Positions 1-9,196 of a DNA stretch of 64,000 nt are shown here, piece after piece. The stretch is taken from positions 3,953,501 to 4,017,500 of the forward strand of contig NZ_CP076853.1 in NCBI RefSeq assembly GCF_018987265.1, given 5' to 3'. Made by a program: the position numbers and the translations under genes. The DNA is from Rhizobium sp. WYJ-E13 (GTDB lineage: Bacteria; Pseudomonadota; Alphaproteobacteria; Rhizobiales; Rhizobiaceae). Numbering within the stretch: position 1 is the stretch's first letter; the number at the start of each line of letters is the position of its first letter. A model generated the notes under the pieces. It had not been told where the DNA came from, did no database searches, and was given only the letters and a program-made list of their open reading frames with translations.

Positions 1-309
1 CGGACCCTCCACCGTATCGCCGGTCTTCAGCGAGAAGCGACGGATCTGGGAAGGAGAGATGTAGATATCGTCCGGGCCGGGCAGATAGTTGGCATTTGCG
101 GAACGAAGAAACCCGAAACCATCCTGCAGGACTTCTACAACGCCTTCGCCGATGATTTCGATATCCTGACTGGCAAGAACCTTGAGGATTGCAAACATGA
201 GCTCCTGCTTGCGCATCGTGCTCGCATTCTCGACCTCGAGCGATTCGGCAAAAGCCAAAAGATCCGTCGGGGATTTACTCTTAAGTTCCTGAAGCTTCAT
301 TTCAGCCAT
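1..309 (-). CDS. rho: Transcription termination factor Rho, N-terminal part (3' end outside window)
   Basis: Only the first 103 codons are present. Rho is the hexameric RNA-dependent ATPase that terminates transcription. The visible part has the helical Rho N-terminal domain (about residues 5-45, starting [10 protein letters not shown]) and the beginning of the cold-shock-like RNA-binding domain, with the diagnostic DGFGFLRS stretch at residues 63-70. The ATPase domain lies outside the window. The start chosen gives MAEMKLQ; an internal ATG three codons later is possible. A gap of 196 bp without recognised features separates it from hemJ. Confidence 0.93.
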   Translation of the reverse strand, partial: MAEMKLQELKSKSPTDLLAFAESLEVENASTMRKQELMFAILKVLASQDIEIIGEGVVEVLQDGFGFLRSANANYLPGPDDIYISPSQIRRFSLKTGDTVEGP

Positions 310-505
310 GAAGTGACCAATACTCTTTATTTTAGAAGGGGAAAGGCGATGTTGGGTCGTATTCGGTACTGCGAAAGGGCTCGCAGGCGACTGAACTCTA
401 CACACATGCCACGAAGATGAGATGGCCGGAAAATAGCGAGTCGGAACCCGGCCCGCAAGGGGGCTGCTTAAAATGACTGAAATTTAACCCGCACCATCCC
501 AGGCA

Positions 506-1042
506 TCAAAAAGGCTTCACTACGACGAGGATCACGATGAGGATCATCAGCACCGTCGGTGCCTCATTCATGAAGCGCCAGTAACGAGCCGAGCGACGGT
601 TCTCGTCCCGTTCGAACACCCGCACAGCCCTGCTGAAAAAGATATGGACAATCGTCAGAAGGACGACCAAGCCGATCTTTGCATGCAGCCAGCCCCCCTG
701 AAAATCATAAACCGACCAGGCAAGATAAAGACCGAGAATCCAGGTCAGCATCATGGCCGGGTTCATGATGATCCTGAGCAGGCGGCGCTCCATCACCTTG
801 AAGGTCTCGGATTGAACCGAACCGGGTTCCGCATCCGTGTGATAGATGAAAAGCCGCGGCATGTAGAAAAGCCCGGCCATCCACGAGATCACCGCGATGA
901 TGTGGAGAGCCTTGATCCAGAGATAGAGATTGTCGGGGTTCCAGGCGAAGAGCCCGACGGCAAGAAGTGCAAAGAAGATCAGCGCAAAATGCGCCCGCCG
1001 GCGGGCATAGGCACCCGGCTTTTGATCCGTCTGCTTTTCCAT
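506..1042 (-). CDS. hemJ: Protoporphyrinogen IX oxidase HemJ
   Basis: A 178-aa polytopic membrane protein of the HemJ (UPF0093) family, the oxygen-independent protoporphyrinogen IX oxidase of many bacteria that lack HemG and HemY. Hydrophobic segments lie at about residues 18-34, 41-62, 91-109, 120-139 and 160-176. A conserved His (residue 47) sits in the KALHIIAVISWM segment. A longer open frame extends upstream, but the ATG at 1042 begins the family N-terminus (MEKQTDQ). It overlaps the hemE stop codon as ATGA, so the two heme genes are probably translationally coupled. Function is inferred from family resemblance. Confidence 0.9.
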   Translation of the reverse strand: MEKQTDQKPGAYARRRAHFALIFFALLAVGLFAWNPDNLYLWIKALHIIAVISWMAGLFYMPRLFIYHTDAEPGSVQSETFKVMERRLLRIIMNPAMMLTWILGLYLAWSVYDFQGGWLHAKIGLVVLLTIVHIFFSRAVRVFERDENRRSARYWRFMNEAPTVLMILIVILVVVKPF

Positions 1043-2079
1043 CACGCAGCCCCCGCGCCACGCACGCGCTCGACGAGCAGGCGCACATTCTCCGGATCCG
1101 CCTGCGGTGTGATGCCGTGACCGAGATTGAAGATCAGCGGTCCATTTCCAAGCACCTGAAGAATGTCGTCGATACCTTCCTCCAACGAACGACCGCCAGC
1201 CACGACCCTCATCGGATCGAGATTGCCCTGCACTGGTCCATCCTTCTGCAGCTCGGCCGCAAAGGCGAGCGGGACGGACCAGTCGAGCCCGATCGCATCC
1301 GCGCCCGTCTTCTGCCGATAGGTCTTCAGCATGTAACCCGCCCCCTTGGCAAAGGCGATGATCCGCGCCTGCGGCCGCCGCGCCTTGATGGAAGTAATCA
1401 TGCGAGCAACGGGCCGAATAGCAAAAGCCTCGAATTCTCTCTCGCCGAGAACACCGGCCCAAGAATCGAAGATCTGCACCGCATCAGCGCCCGCATCGAT
1501 CTGCGCCACGAGATAGTCGGCCGAAACATCAGCAAGCAACATCAGCAAATGCTCGAACGCGCGCGGATGCCTATAGGCAAAGAGACGGGCAGGCGCCTGG
1601 TCCGGTGTGCCGTGACCGGCAATCATATAGGTAGCCACCGTCCACGGCGCTCCGCAGAAACCGAGAAGCGTCGTCTCCAAAGGAAGCTCTTTCCTCAGAC
1701 GCCGCACCGTCTCCAGCACCGGCTGCAGGTAGCCGACGACATTCTCTCCATCCAGACCGGCAATACCCGCCTCATCGATCGGATCCATTTCCGGACCATG
1801 TCCCTCGGTGAAACGCACATTGCGCTTCATCGCATCAGGAATAACCAGGATGTCCGAAAACAGGATGGCAGCATCAAAGCCGTAGCGCCGTATCGGCTGG
1901 AGCGTAACCTCTACGGCATAGTCCGGCGAATAACAGAGATCGAGGAAACTTCCAGCCTTGGCGCGTGTTTCTCTGTATTCAGGCAGATACCGGCCTGCCT
2001 GTCTCATCAGCCAGAGAGGAGGTGGGGTCAGAGTTTCACCGTCGAGAACCCGCATGATTTTCCGGCGCATTTCGCTCAA
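1042..2079 (-). CDS. hemE: Uroporphyrinogen decarboxylase HemE
   Basis: HemE decarboxylates the four acetate side chains of uroporphyrinogen III to give coproporphyrinogen III in heme synthesis. The 345-aa protein has the N-terminal substrate-binding [10 protein letters not shown] motif, the ILFSDI segment and [12 protein letters not shown], all family hallmarks. The start is the TTG at 2079: AGGGAAG lies six bases upstream, whereas the ATG at 2070 would be too far from any ribosome-binding site. It is the first gene of the hemE-hemJ pair and transcribes away from the putative origin region at 2080-2480. Confidence 0.95.
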   Translation of the reverse strand: MSEMRRKIMRVLDGETLTPPPLWLMRQAGRYLPEYRETRAKAGSFLDLCYSPDYAVEVTLQPIRRYGFDAAILFSDILVIPDAMKRNVRFTEGHGPEMDPIDEAGIAGLDGENVVGYLQPVLETVRRLRKELPLETTLLGFCGAPWTVATYMIAGHGTPDQAPARLFAYRHPRAFEHLLMLLADVSADYLVAQIDAGADAVQIFDSWAGVLGEREFEAFAIRPVARMITSIKARRPQARIIAFAKGAGYMLKTYRQKTGADAIGLDWSVPLAFAAELQKDGPVQGNLDPMRVVAGGRSLEEGIDDILQVLGNGPLIFNLGHGITPQADPENVRLLVERVRGAGAA

Positions 2080-2480
2080 GCGCTTCTTCCCTATAAAAAT
2101 CCAAAGATATTTTAAAAGGTTTCTATTTCTTAGAGTCGGTGTCTATCAAGGATTAAAATCCATCCACCACTGACGCCAATTGTCACGCAGCTCGGAACAA
2201 TTAGAATAAAAAATTGCCTCTCGTTTTGAAAAGCATGGAAAATCCGAATCCTGAAAAGATTCCAGAGGCTTCGCCAATACCGGTTCGAAACGGTCTCTGT
2301 GGATAGGCTGTGGACCAATGAAGGACATATCGACATCGTCCCCTTGATTCACAAGCATCGAAGATATGACAACGCAAAAACCGGAATGTGGATAAAGAGG
2401 CAGGTTTTCCCTTGCCTCGGTCCACCCCGGCCCATTAGCTCTTCGCCATCCAGTCTTTTCAACAGGCGACGGAAAATAGC
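2080..2480. other. oriC: Putative chromosomal replication origin (oriC), hemE-ppsR intergenic region
   Basis: A gene-free stretch of 401 bp that is clearly more AT-rich than its surroundings, especially at about 2094-2160 and 2197-2230. It contains a perfect DnaA box (TGTGGATAA, 2387-2395), a one-mismatch box (TGTGGATAG, 2298-2306) and a two-mismatch box on the other strand (2345-2353). GANTC sites, the CcrM methylation target, occur at 2133, 2246, 2258 and 2346, with another at 2523 just inside ppsR. In Caulobacter and Sinorhizobium the chromosomal origin is beside hemE (hemE/DUF299 gap in Caulobacter). The origin assignment is inferred from position plus motifs. Confidence 0.78.
2387..2395 (-). 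promoter_or_regulatory. DnaA box, perfect match
   Basis: TGTGGATAA on the plus strand is the exact complement of the DnaA consensus TTATCCACA. It lies in the AT-rich hemE-ppsR gap. A second copy with one mismatch is at 2298-2306. Confidence 0.75.
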
Positions 2481-3302
2481 GTGGAGAACAGAACCAACTT
2501 CTTCCATCTGCATCTGATTTCTGACTCGACCGGGGAGACTCTCATCTCGGCCGGCCGGGCCGCATCAGCGCAATTCAAGTCCGCCCAGCCAATCGAACAT
2601 GTCTATCCGCTGATCCGGAATCGCAGGCAATTGATGCCGGTTCTCCAGGCAATCGACAATGAACCCGGCATCGTGCTCTACACGATCGTCGACCGCGAAC
2701 TCGCAAGCCTCATCGATGAGCGCTGTGCGGAGATGGGTGTGGCATCCGTCAATGTCCTGGAGCCGGTCATCGGTGCGTTCCAGATCTATCTCGGTGCGCC
2801 ATCAAGGCGCCGCGTCGGCGCCCAGCATGTCATGAACGCCGGATACTTTGCCCGTATCGAAGCCCTGAACTTCACCATGGATCACGATGACGGTCAGATG
2901 CATGAAGACTATAACGAAGCCGATGTCGTCATCGTCGGCATCAGCCGCACGTCAAAAACACCAACCAGTATCTATCTTGCAAACCGCGGCATCAAGACGG
3001 CGAACATACCGATCGTCTATGGCGTGCCTTTGCCCGAGGGTCTGCTGACTGCAACCAGACCCCTGATCGTCTGCCTCATCGCCACCACCGACCGGATTTC
3101 CCAAGTTCGGGAAAATCGCCTGCTCGGAACGACACCCGGTTTCGACCGCGAGCATTATACCGACCGGGCGGCAATCTCGGAGGAGCTGAAATATGCACGC
3201 TCCCTCTGTGCCCGGCATAATTGGCCGATGATCGATGTGACGCGGCGCTCGATCGAGGAAACGGCGGCGGCCATCGTTGCCCTGCGGCCGAAGCTGCGTT
3301 AA
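2481..3302 (+). CDS. ppsR: Pyruvate, phosphate dikinase regulatory protein (DUF299)
   Basis: A 273-aa protein of the DUF299/PPDK regulatory family, bifunctional kinases and pyrophosphorylases that switch pyruvate phosphate dikinase or PEP synthase on and off. It has the N-terminal [10 protein letters not shown] segment and the P-loop-like GISRTSKTP motif at residues 153-161, followed by the typical LANRG and NIPIV segments. It starts with GTG at 2481, with a weak GGAAA sequence upstream. This is the RP001-type gene that flanks the alphaproteobacterial origin opposite hemE. Which dikinase it controls cannot be told from the window. Confidence 0.9.
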   Translation: MENRTNFFHLHLISDSTGETLISAGRAASAQFKSAQPIEHVYPLIRNRRQLMPVLQAIDNEPGIVLYTIVDRELASLIDERCAEMGVASVNVLEPVIGAFQIYLGAPSRRRVGAQHVMNAGYFARIEALNFTMDHDDGQMHEDYNEADVVIVGISRTSKTPTSIYLANRGIKTANIPIVYGVPLPEGLLTATRPLIVCLIATTDRISQVRENRLLGTTPGFDREHYTDRAAISEELKYARSLCARHNWPMIDVTRRSIEETAAAIVALRPKLR

Positions 3303-3336
3303 GCGCTGAACAACTGAATTGTTGTCGAGGACCTGG

Positions 3337-3936
3337 ATGACACCGAAGCTCGTTCTTGCATCGTCGAGCCCGTTCCGCCACATGCTGATGGAAAATGCCG
3401 GCCTCGCTTTCGAAGCACATGCTGCTCAGATAGACGAGCGGGCAATAGAAGCGCCGTTGGAAAAATCGGGGGCTACGCCGGATGAAGTAGCGCTCGTTCT
3501 GGCGGAGGCAAAAGCGGAATATGTCAGCCGGCGCTTCAGCGCCGCGCTGATCATCGGCTCGGACCAGACGATGTCACTTGGCTCTCAGGTTTTTCACAAA
3601 CCGGAAGATATGACCGATGCTGCCAATCATCTGCGTGTGCTTGCAGGTAAGACACATCGCCTGAACAGCGCGATCGCAATCGTCAGAGACGGTGAAGTCT
3701 TGTGGCGGCACGTCGCGCACGCCGAACTGAAGATGCGACCGCTGACGGACGATTTCATTGCGCGTCATCTGGAACGCGTCGGTGTAAAGGCACTGGCGAG
3801 CGTCGGGGCCTATCAACTGGAGGGGGAGGGGATCCAGCTTTTCGAGAAAATCGACGGCGACTATTTCACAATCCTTGGCCTGCCGATGTTACCGCTCCTT
3901 GCAAAACTCCGGGAACTGGAAGCGATCGATGGATGA
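3337..3936 (+). CDS. maf: Maf-family nucleoside triphosphate pyrophosphatase
   Basis: Maf proteins hydrolyse non-canonical or modified nucleoside triphosphates and have been linked to septum inhibition. The 199-aa product starts with the hallmark [10 protein letters not shown] motif and has the catalytic-loop sequence GSDQT and a KPED segment. The ATG at 3337 is chosen because GAGG lies six bases upstream; a TTG 18 bp earlier lacks a usable site. The gene overlaps aroE by 8 bp, and the overlap is built into a parS-like sequence (3934-3949). Confidence 0.9.
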   Translation: MTPKLVLASSSPFRHMLMENAGLAFEAHAAQIDERAIEAPLEKSGATPDEVALVLAEAKAEYVSRRFSAALIIGSDQTMSLGSQVFHKPEDMTDAANHLRVLAGKTHRLNSAIAIVRDGEVLWRHVAHAELKMRPLTDDFIARHLERVGVKALASVGAYQLEGEGIQLFEKIDGDYFTILGLPMLPLLAKLRELEAIDG

Positions 3937-4786
3937 TTCACGTGAAACACTAGGGCCGAAAGCGTTTGTCACGGGCTTTCCAGTCAGACACTCGCGTTCA
4001 CCATTGATCCACGGTCATTGGCTGAAGACGCTCAATCTGCCCGGCAGTTACCGCGCCCATGAGGTCGCCCCGGAAGCCTTTGCGAATTTTATCGCCTCCC
4101 TGCGAGACGGCAGGGCCGGTTTCATCGGCGGCAACGTCACAATCCCTCACAAGGAATTGGCCTTCAAACTGACCGATCAGCCCGATGAGCTCTCGGAAGA
4201 ACTCGGCGCCTCGAATACGCTGTGGCTGGAGGACGGAAAACTTGTCGCAACCAACACGGATGGCCGAGGCTTCACTGCTAATCTCGATGAACGCCATCCC
4301 GGCTGGGACCGGCACGATAGGGTCGTGATCTTTGGCGCCGGCGGTGCGAGCCGAGCGGTCATCCAGGCTGTCCGTGACCGAGGCTTCAGCGAAATCCACG
4401 TCGTCAATCGCACGGTCGAGCGGGCGCGGGAACTGGCCGACCGCTTCGGCCCGAAGGTCCATGCCCATACGATGGCGGCTCTCGGCGAAGTGATGAAAGG
4501 GGCCGGACTATTCGTCAACACCACGTCCCTTGGAATGGATGGGGACGCGGCACCGATGATCGACTTCTCGCCGCTGGCCTCGGATGCTGTCGGTACCGAC
4601 ATTGTCTATGTGCCGCTGAAAACGCCGATCCTCGCTCAGGCGGAGGAGCAAGGTTTTGTCATTGTCGATGGCCTTGGCATGCTGTTGCATCAGGCCGTGC
4701 CGGGATTTGAAAAATGGTTCGGCAAACGGCCCGTCGTCGATGAAACGCTGCGGGCTCTGATAATAGCGGATATGGAAAAACACTGA
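3929..4786 (+). CDS. aroE: Shikimate dehydrogenase
   Basis: AroE reduces 3-dehydroshikimate to shikimate with NADPH in chorismate synthesis. The 285-aa product has the substrate-binding HSRSP motif, the catalytic-Lys segment GNVTIPHKE, the nucleotide-binding GAGGASRA motif and NTTSLGM. The start at 3929 overlaps the end of maf by 8 bp; upstream in-frame codons lie inside maf and do not look like AroE. The stop overlaps the coaE start (TGATG), giving a coupled maf-aroE-coaE-dnaQ run. Confidence 0.94.
   Translation: MDDSRETLGPKAFVTGFPVRHSRSPLIHGHWLKTLNLPGSYRAHEVAPEAFANFIASLRDGRAGFIGGNVTIPHKELAFKLTDQPDELSEELGASNTLWLEDGKLVATNTDGRGFTANLDERHPGWDRHDRVVIFGAGGASRAVIQAVRDRGFSEIHVVNRTVERARELADRFGPKVHAHTMAALGEVMKGAGLFVNTTSLGMDGDAAPMIDFSPLASDAVGTDIVYVPLKTPILAQAEEQGFVIVDGLGMLLHQAVPGFEKWFGKRPVVDETLRALIIADMEKH
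3934..3949. promoter_or_regulatory. parS: Putative parS centromere site (ParB binding)
   Basis: The 16-mer TGATTCACGTGAAACA differs from the near-universal bacterial parS consensus TGTTTCACGTGAAACA at one position only (third base). It includes the intact palindromic core TTCACGTGAA. It sits about 1.5 kb from the putative origin, where parS sites are normally found. It lies within coding sequence: it contains the maf stop codon and early aroE codons. ParB binding is inferred. Confidence 0.82.
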
Positions 4787-5397
4787 TGCTGAAGATCGGT
4801 CTCACCGGCTCCATCGGAATGGGCAAGTCGACGACGGCGAAGCTCTTTGCGGAAGCTGGTGTTCCGGTTAACGATTCCGATGCGGTCGTCCATGATCTCT
4901 ATGCTGGCGAGGCAGCCCCTTTGGTCGATGCCGCATTTCCCGGCACGATGAAAAACGGTGCTGTCGACCGTCAGGAGCTTGGCCGGCAGCTCGCGCAGAG
5001 TGCCGATGGCTTCAAAAGGCTGGAGCAGATCGTCCATCCTCTGGTGCGTAAACGGGAAAGCGAATTTCTGGAGCGACAGAAAGAAGTGGGGGCTGAGATG
5101 GTGGTCCTCGATATCCCCCTGCTTTTCGAAACCGGTGCCGAGCAAAGGGTTGATACAATCGTCGTCGTCAGCGCCGATCCACAGGTTCAGCGTGAAAGAG
5201 TGCTTGCGCGTCCGAACATGACGGAGGAGAAATTCAATATGATTCTCTCCCGCCAGATACCCGATGCGGAAAAGCGCCGCCGGGCTGATTACATCGTGGA
5301 TAGTGGCCACGGCATCGAGGCAGCAAAAGAGCGGGTGGCTGAAATCATCGCCGACCTGAAAAGACGGATAGCGAAGGACCAAGCCCCGAATGCGTGA
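4786..5397 (+). CDS. coaE: Dephospho-CoA kinase
   Basis: CoaE carries out the last step of coenzyme A synthesis, phosphorylating the 3'-hydroxyl of dephospho-CoA. The 203-aa protein begins with the P-loop GLTGSIGMGKSTTA and contains the family segments NDSDAVVHDLY and VLDIPLLFETG. The start overlaps the aroE stop by one base and the 3' end overlaps dnaQ by 8 bp. The window also holds coaA (44286-45281), the first step of the same pathway. Confidence 0.94.
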   Translation: MLKIGLTGSIGMGKSTTAKLFAEAGVPVNDSDAVVHDLYAGEAAPLVDAAFPGTMKNGAVDRQELGRQLAQSADGFKRLEQIVHPLVRKRESEFLERQKEVGAEMVVLDIPLLFETGAEQRVDTIVVVSADPQVQRERVLARPNMTEEKFNMILSRQIPDAEKRRRADYIVDSGHGIEAAKERVAEIIADLKRRIAKDQAPNA

Positions 5398-6100
5398 AAT
5401 CATTTTCGATACGGAAACCACCGGCCTCGACAATCGCTCGGACCGCATCATTGAAATCGGTGGCATCGAACTCCTCAACCATTTTCCGACAGGAAGGACG
5501 ATCCATCTTTTCGTCAATCCGGGTGACCAGAAGGTTCATCCGGATGCGCTCGCGGTGCATGGCATCACTGACGAATTTCTGAAGGACAAACCGCCCTTTG
5601 CTGATGTCGTCGACCAGATCCTGGAATTTTTCGGCGACGGCAAATGGATCGCTCACAACGCCACCTTCGATATGGGTTTCGTCAACTCCGAACTAGCTCG
5701 GATCGGCTTGCCACCCATCCTGCCGGATCGGGTCGTCGATACGCTCTCGCTTGCCCGCCGTAAGCACCCTATGGGTCCAAACTCGCTCGATGCGTTGTGC
5801 CGCCGTTATGGCATCGACAATTCGCACCGCACGAAACACGGCGCTCTGCTCGACTCCGAGCTTCTGGCCGAAGTCTATATCGAGATGATCGGCGGTCGGC
5901 AGGCAGCACTCGGTCTTGCGGGTCCCGCAAGCCAGCGCACGGGTGAAGTCGTGGTGGAAGATGTTATCGTCGCCACCATCATCGAACGGCCGCGGCCGCT
6001 GGCGCCGCGATTGAGCGAAGAGGAAGCCGAAGCTCACAACGCCTTGATCGCCAAACTTGGACAGAAGGCGGTCTGGTCGAAATACGATCAATTCGACTGA
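5390..6100 (+). CDS. dnaQ: DNA polymerase III epsilon subunit (3'-5' proofreading exonuclease)
   Basis: The 236-aa DEDDh exonuclease has the three catalytic motifs: FDTETTGL near the N-terminus (ExoI), HNATFDMGFV (ExoII) and HGALLDSELLAEVY (ExoIII). The C-terminal part after about residue 180 is the region that contacts the polymerase alpha subunit in known homologues. It is the last gene of the maf-aroE-coaE-dnaQ run and is followed by a strong bidirectional terminator. Confidence 0.94.
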   Translation: MREIIFDTETTGLDNRSDRIIEIGGIELLNHFPTGRTIHLFVNPGDQKVHPDALAVHGITDEFLKDKPPFADVVDQILEFFGDGKWIAHNATFDMGFVNSELARIGLPPILPDRVVDTLSLARRKHPMGPNSLDALCRRYGIDNSHRTKHGALLDSELLAEVYIEMIGGRQAALGLAGPASQRTGEVVVEDVIVATIIERPRPLAPRLSEEEAEAHNALIAKLGQKAVWSKYDQFD

Positions 6101-6105
6101 AACAA

Positions 6106-6133
6106 AAATGCCCGGGTTTTTGCCCGGGCATTT
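6106..6133. terminator. Bidirectional intrinsic terminator between dnaQ and secB
   Basis: A perfect 11-bp inverted repeat, AAATGCCCGGG / CCCGGGCATTT, with a 6-nt T-rich loop. A-tracts and T-tracts at the stem ends allow it to serve both convergent genes. Confidence 0.85.
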
Positions 6134-6157
6134 GAATATCCAGCCTGTGAGAGCCGC

Positions 6158-6640
6158 TCAGTTCGGAACGGCCTGAACCTTGGAGCGGGCCTGCTCTTCG
6201 GCAACGCGCTGCGCGAACATCTGCGCGAAATCGATCGGATCGATCATCAGCGGCGGGAAGCCGCCGTTGCGGGTGACGTCGGCAATAATCTGGCGGGCGA
6301 ACGGGAAGAGCATGCGCGGGCATTCGATGAAGAGAACCGGCAGCATGTGCTCCTGCGGGAAGCCGGCAACGCGGAAGACACCTCCATAGACGAGCTCGGT
6401 ATGGAATACCGTCTTATCGCCTTCCTTGGCTTCAGCGACCAGCGACAGCACGACATCGAAATCCGTTTCGGACAGCGGGTTAGCGTTGACGTTCACATTG
6501 ATGTTGATCGCCGGTGCCTTGTCGCGGGCCTGAAGCGAGCGCGGTGCGCCCGGGTTTTCGAAGGAAAGATCCTTGACGTATTGGGCAAGGATCGAAAGGG
6601 TCGGGCTCGCTGCGCCGTTGCTGCTGTTATCGTCTGCCAT
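6158..6640 (-). CDS. secB: Protein-export chaperone SecB
   Basis: SecB keeps preproteins unfolded and delivers them to SecA. The 160-aa product matches the family in length and has the segments [37 protein letters not shown] and IDFAQMF. The ATG at 6640 (MADDNSS) is preceded by GAGGAAAAGCCC; the longer open frame starts beyond this ribosome-binding site. It converges on dnaQ. Confidence 0.93.
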   Translation of the reverse strand: MADDNSSNGAASPTLSILAQYVKDLSFENPGAPRSLQARDKAPAININVNVNANPLSETDFDVVLSLVAEAKEGDKTVFHTELVYGGVFRVAGFPQEHMLPVLFIECPRMLFPFARQIIADVTRNGGFPPLMIDPIDFAQMFAQRVAEEQARSKVQAVPN

Positions 6641-6738
6641 GGGCTTTTCCTCGAGGGGCATTGAATGGTGCCGCCATCTAACATTTCGGGGATAGGCTTA
6701 CAACCCTGGGCCTCCGGCGCAGTTAATACGCCGCCGCA

Positions 6739-7257
6739 TTAGTCGCCGAGCTGTTTGCCGGACCAGGGCGACTTGCCGTTCGGCTCGCGATGATAGTCCT
6801 CTTCATCGAGATCGACCACCTTTGAATCGCTCGACTTGCCTGGTCGACCTCGAAAATCCGGACGCGAGGAAGCCGAAAAACCGCCGCCGGCCGTACCAAC
6901 GACAACGAAACGCTTTGCGATCGACTGCCAAAGCAGATTGCGAACCTGCGGGATAAGAAGCAGGATCGCCAGTATATCCGAGAGAAAGCCCGGGATGATG
7001 AAGAGCAGCGCGGCGATTACAGTCATCGCCGGATTGAGCAATTCCCGTCCGGGCATGGTACCGCTGCGCCCTTCGGCGGACATGCGACGCAGGATGCTGA
7101 TACCTTGCCGGCGCAAGAGGAATGAACCGACGACAAAGCCCAGCACGACAAGCGCCAGCGTCGCGGCAAGTCCAACTGCGCGGCCGACAATCACGAAGCC
7201 GGCGATCTCGGCAAGCGGCAGAAGCAGCCCGAAAACCGGCAGCATGGAAAAACGCAT
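6739..7257 (-). CDS. fxsA: FxsA family membrane protein
   Basis: A 172-aa membrane protein of the FxsA family (named for suppression of F-exclusion of phage T7 in E. coli; cellular role otherwise unclear). It has N-terminal hydrophobic helices (LPVFGLLLPLAEIAGFVIVG and LAATLALVVLGFVVGS), the family LLRRQG segment and a third hydrophobic region (VIAALLFIIPGFLSDILAILLLIP). The C-terminal 50 residues are polar and cytosolic. The start MRFSMLP (7257) is preferred over a longer frame. It diverges from the tim44-like gene. Confidence 0.85.
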   Translation of the reverse strand: MRFSMLPVFGLLLPLAEIAGFVIVGRAVGLAATLALVVLGFVVGSFLLRRQGISILRRMSAEGRSGTMPGRELLNPAMTVIAALLFIIPGFLSDILAILLLIPQVRNLLWQSIAKRFVVVGTAGGGFSASSRPDFRGRPGKSSDSKVVDLDEEDYHREPNGKSPWSGKQLGD

Positions 7258-7315
7258 CTCTTTACCCCGAGTGGCTCGGGCTCCTCTTGGCACTGGCGAA
7301 GATACCAGCCATGAT

Positions 7316-7344
7316 TTGAATCATTCGTATAGCCGGACTATATG
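7316..7344 (+). promoter_or_regulatory. Sigma-70-type promoter for the tim44-like gene
   Basis: TTGAAT (7316-7321) and TATATG (7339-7344) are separated by exactly 17 bp and lie 40 bp upstream of the tim44-like start codon, in the divergent fxsA/tim44 gap. Predicted from sequence only. Confidence 0.6.
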
Positions 7345-7383
7345 GGGTTAGATATTAGGGATGTTAACAGCGAACGGCGGGAT

Positions 7384-8088
7384 ATGAGTTCAAACGACTT
7401 CATCACTTTATTTTTCTTGGTGGCGGCGGTGCTGATTTTCTTTCAGCTTCGGTCCGTTCTTGGACGTCGCACCGGAAATGAGAAGCCGCCGCGTGATCTC
7501 TATACGCCACGGGATGCCGCGCAGACCGATAGCGCCGATGCCGGCAAGGTCGTAACTCTGCCGCGGCGCGATGTGAATGGCGAAGAGGAAGACCGCTTTT
7601 CCGCCATCGACGCTTTCGCGCCGGCTGGCACGCCGCTGAACGAATCGTTGCGCGCGCTCAACCGAGCCGATGCCTCCTTCGACCCGAAGGAATTCTTGAA
7701 TGGCGCCCGCATGGCCTACGAGATGATCGTCATGGCCTTTGCCGATGGCGACCGCAAAACGCTGAAGAATCTTCTCTCCCGGGAAGTCTATGACGGCTTC
7801 GACGCGGCGATCAGCGATCGCGAAAACAAAGGCGAGAAGATGAAGTCCACCTTCGTGGGCATCGACAAGGCCGAGATTACCCATGCCGAGACCAAGGGCA
7901 GCGAGGCGCAGATTACTGTGCGCATCATCAGCCAGCTGATCTCAGCGACTTACGACAAGAGCGACCTACTGATCGAAGGCGATGCCGAAAATGTCGCCGA
8001 GGTCAACGACCTCTGGACCTTCGCTCGCGATACGCGATCGCGCGACCCCAACTGGAAACTCGTCGCGACCGAATCGGAACATGAGTGA
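7384..8088 (+). CDS. Tim44/TimA-like domain membrane-anchored protein
   Basis: A 234-aa protein with one N-terminal transmembrane segment (about residues 6-22, ITLFFLVAAVLIFFQL), a charged linker and a C-terminal Tim44-like domain (about 95-230; FLNGARMAYEMIVMAFADGD is typical). Related alphaproteobacterial proteins resemble the mitochondrial import subunit Tim44 and are proposed to act at the inner membrane; the exact function is unknown. The ATG at 7384 follows a GGCGGG site. Its end overlaps mltA by 8 bp, and the secB/fxsA neighbours fit an envelope context. Confidence 0.85.
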   Translation: MSSNDFITLFFLVAAVLIFFQLRSVLGRRTGNEKPPRDLYTPRDAAQTDSADAGKVVTLPRRDVNGEEEDRFSAIDAFAPAGTPLNESLRALNRADASFDPKEFLNGARMAYEMIVMAFADGDRKTLKNLLSREVYDGFDAAISDRENKGEKMKSTFVGIDKAEITHAETKGSEAQITVRIISQLISATYDKSDLLIEGDAENVAEVNDLWTFARDTRSRDPNWKLVATESEHE

Positions 8089-9196
8089 CGCAGCCGGCTT
8101 TGCCCTTCAGGCGGTCAGTTTCGACGCAATGGAAGGCTGGAGGGATGACGATCCCTCCAGCCTTTTTGAAGTCATGGCTAGCTGTCGCCGTCATATTTCC
8201 GAAACGAACCCATATCGTACCGGTTCGCTGGGGCTGAGTTCAGCCGATCTTCTTCCATTGCTAGAGAAAGCAGAGGCGTTTCGTCCGTCCTCGGCAGAGG
8301 AAGCCCGCGCCTTTTTTGAAAAGCACTGTCAGCCGTTCCGGATTGTCCGGGCCGACGGCGTCAGTGGTTTCGTCACCGCCTTCTACGAACCGGAAATCGA
8401 CGTTTCCGACAGACAGGATGCGACCTACCGTTTTCCCATCTACCGGCGCCCGGACGACCTCATCGACCTCGACGATCAAAATCGTCCGGGCAAGCTCGAT
8501 GGTTCTTACGTTTTCGGGCGGTTGCGTGACGAGCTGATCGATGCCTATCCAGATCGTCGCGACATCGATCAAGGCTATCTCGAAGGCTGCGGACTTGAGA
8601 TCGCCTGGGCGAAATCGAAGGTCGATCTTTTTTTCGTCCATGTCCAAGGCGCCGCTCGTCTGCATTATCCCGATGGCAGCATCGGACGTATCACCTATGC
8701 CGCCAAAGCCGGCCACCCGTTCTCGGCTATCGGCAAGCTGCTGATCGACCGTGGCGAAATTGACCGCGCCAACATATCCATGCAGTCGATCCGCGCTTGG
8801 CTTGCTGCCCATCCGGACCAGGTCGACGAAATCCTATGGCATAACCGTTCCTATATCTTCTTTCGGGAGGCGCCGGTGGACGATCCGAATGCGGGGCCGA
8901 TCGCCGCAGCGAAGGTGCCATTGCTTGCGGGTCGCTCGCTCGCTGTTGACCGCCTGATCCATACTTTCGGCTTTCCATTCTTCATCCGTTCCGAAAGCCT
9001 GACGCATCTTGATGGCGGCAAGCCGTTTCAGCGGCTGATGCTGGCCCTGGACACCGGTTCGGCAATCCTCGGCCCCGCACGCGGCGACATTTTCACCGGT
9101 TCGGGTTATGCTGCGGGAGAACTGGCAGGGACGGTGCGCAACGATGCCGATTTTATAATTCTCATTCCGAATACCGCTGCAGCGAGGTTCCTCTGA
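8081..9196 (+). CDS. mltA: Membrane-bound lytic murein transglycosylase A family protein
   Basis: MltA cleaves peptidoglycan glycan strands with formation of 1,6-anhydromuramic acid. The 371-aa product shows the MltA barrel segments (FVTAFYEPEID, YRFPIYRRP, GCGLEIAWAKSKVD, FVHVQGAARL) and a C-terminal 3D domain with LALDTGSAILGPARGDIFTG, which carries the catalytic Asp. The start at 8081 overlaps the upstream gene. Unusually, neither this start nor the upstream frame gives an obvious signal peptide or lipobox, although the substrate is periplasmic. It overlaps smr by one base. Confidence 0.88.
   Translation: MSDAAGFALQAVSFDAMEGWRDDDPSSLFEVMASCRRHISETNPYRTGSLGLSSADLLPLLEKAEAFRPSSAEEARAFFEKHCQPFRIVRADGVSGFVTAFYEPEIDVSDRQDATYRFPIYRRPDDLIDLDDQNRPGKLDGSYVFGRLRDELIDAYPDRRDIDQGYLEGCGLEIAWAKSKVDLFFVHVQGAARLHYPDGSIGRITYAAKAGHPFSAIGKLLIDRGEIDRANISMQSIRAWLAAHPDQVDEILWHNRSYIFFREAPVDDPNAGPIAAAKVPLLAGRSLAVDRLIHTFGFPFFIRSESLTHLDGGKPFQRLMLALDTGSAILGPARGDIFTGSGYAAGELAGTVRNDADFIILIPNTAAARFL

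Noticed and set aside
967..2115. 382-codon plus-strand frame
   Set aside because: Antisense to hemE; no family resemblance.
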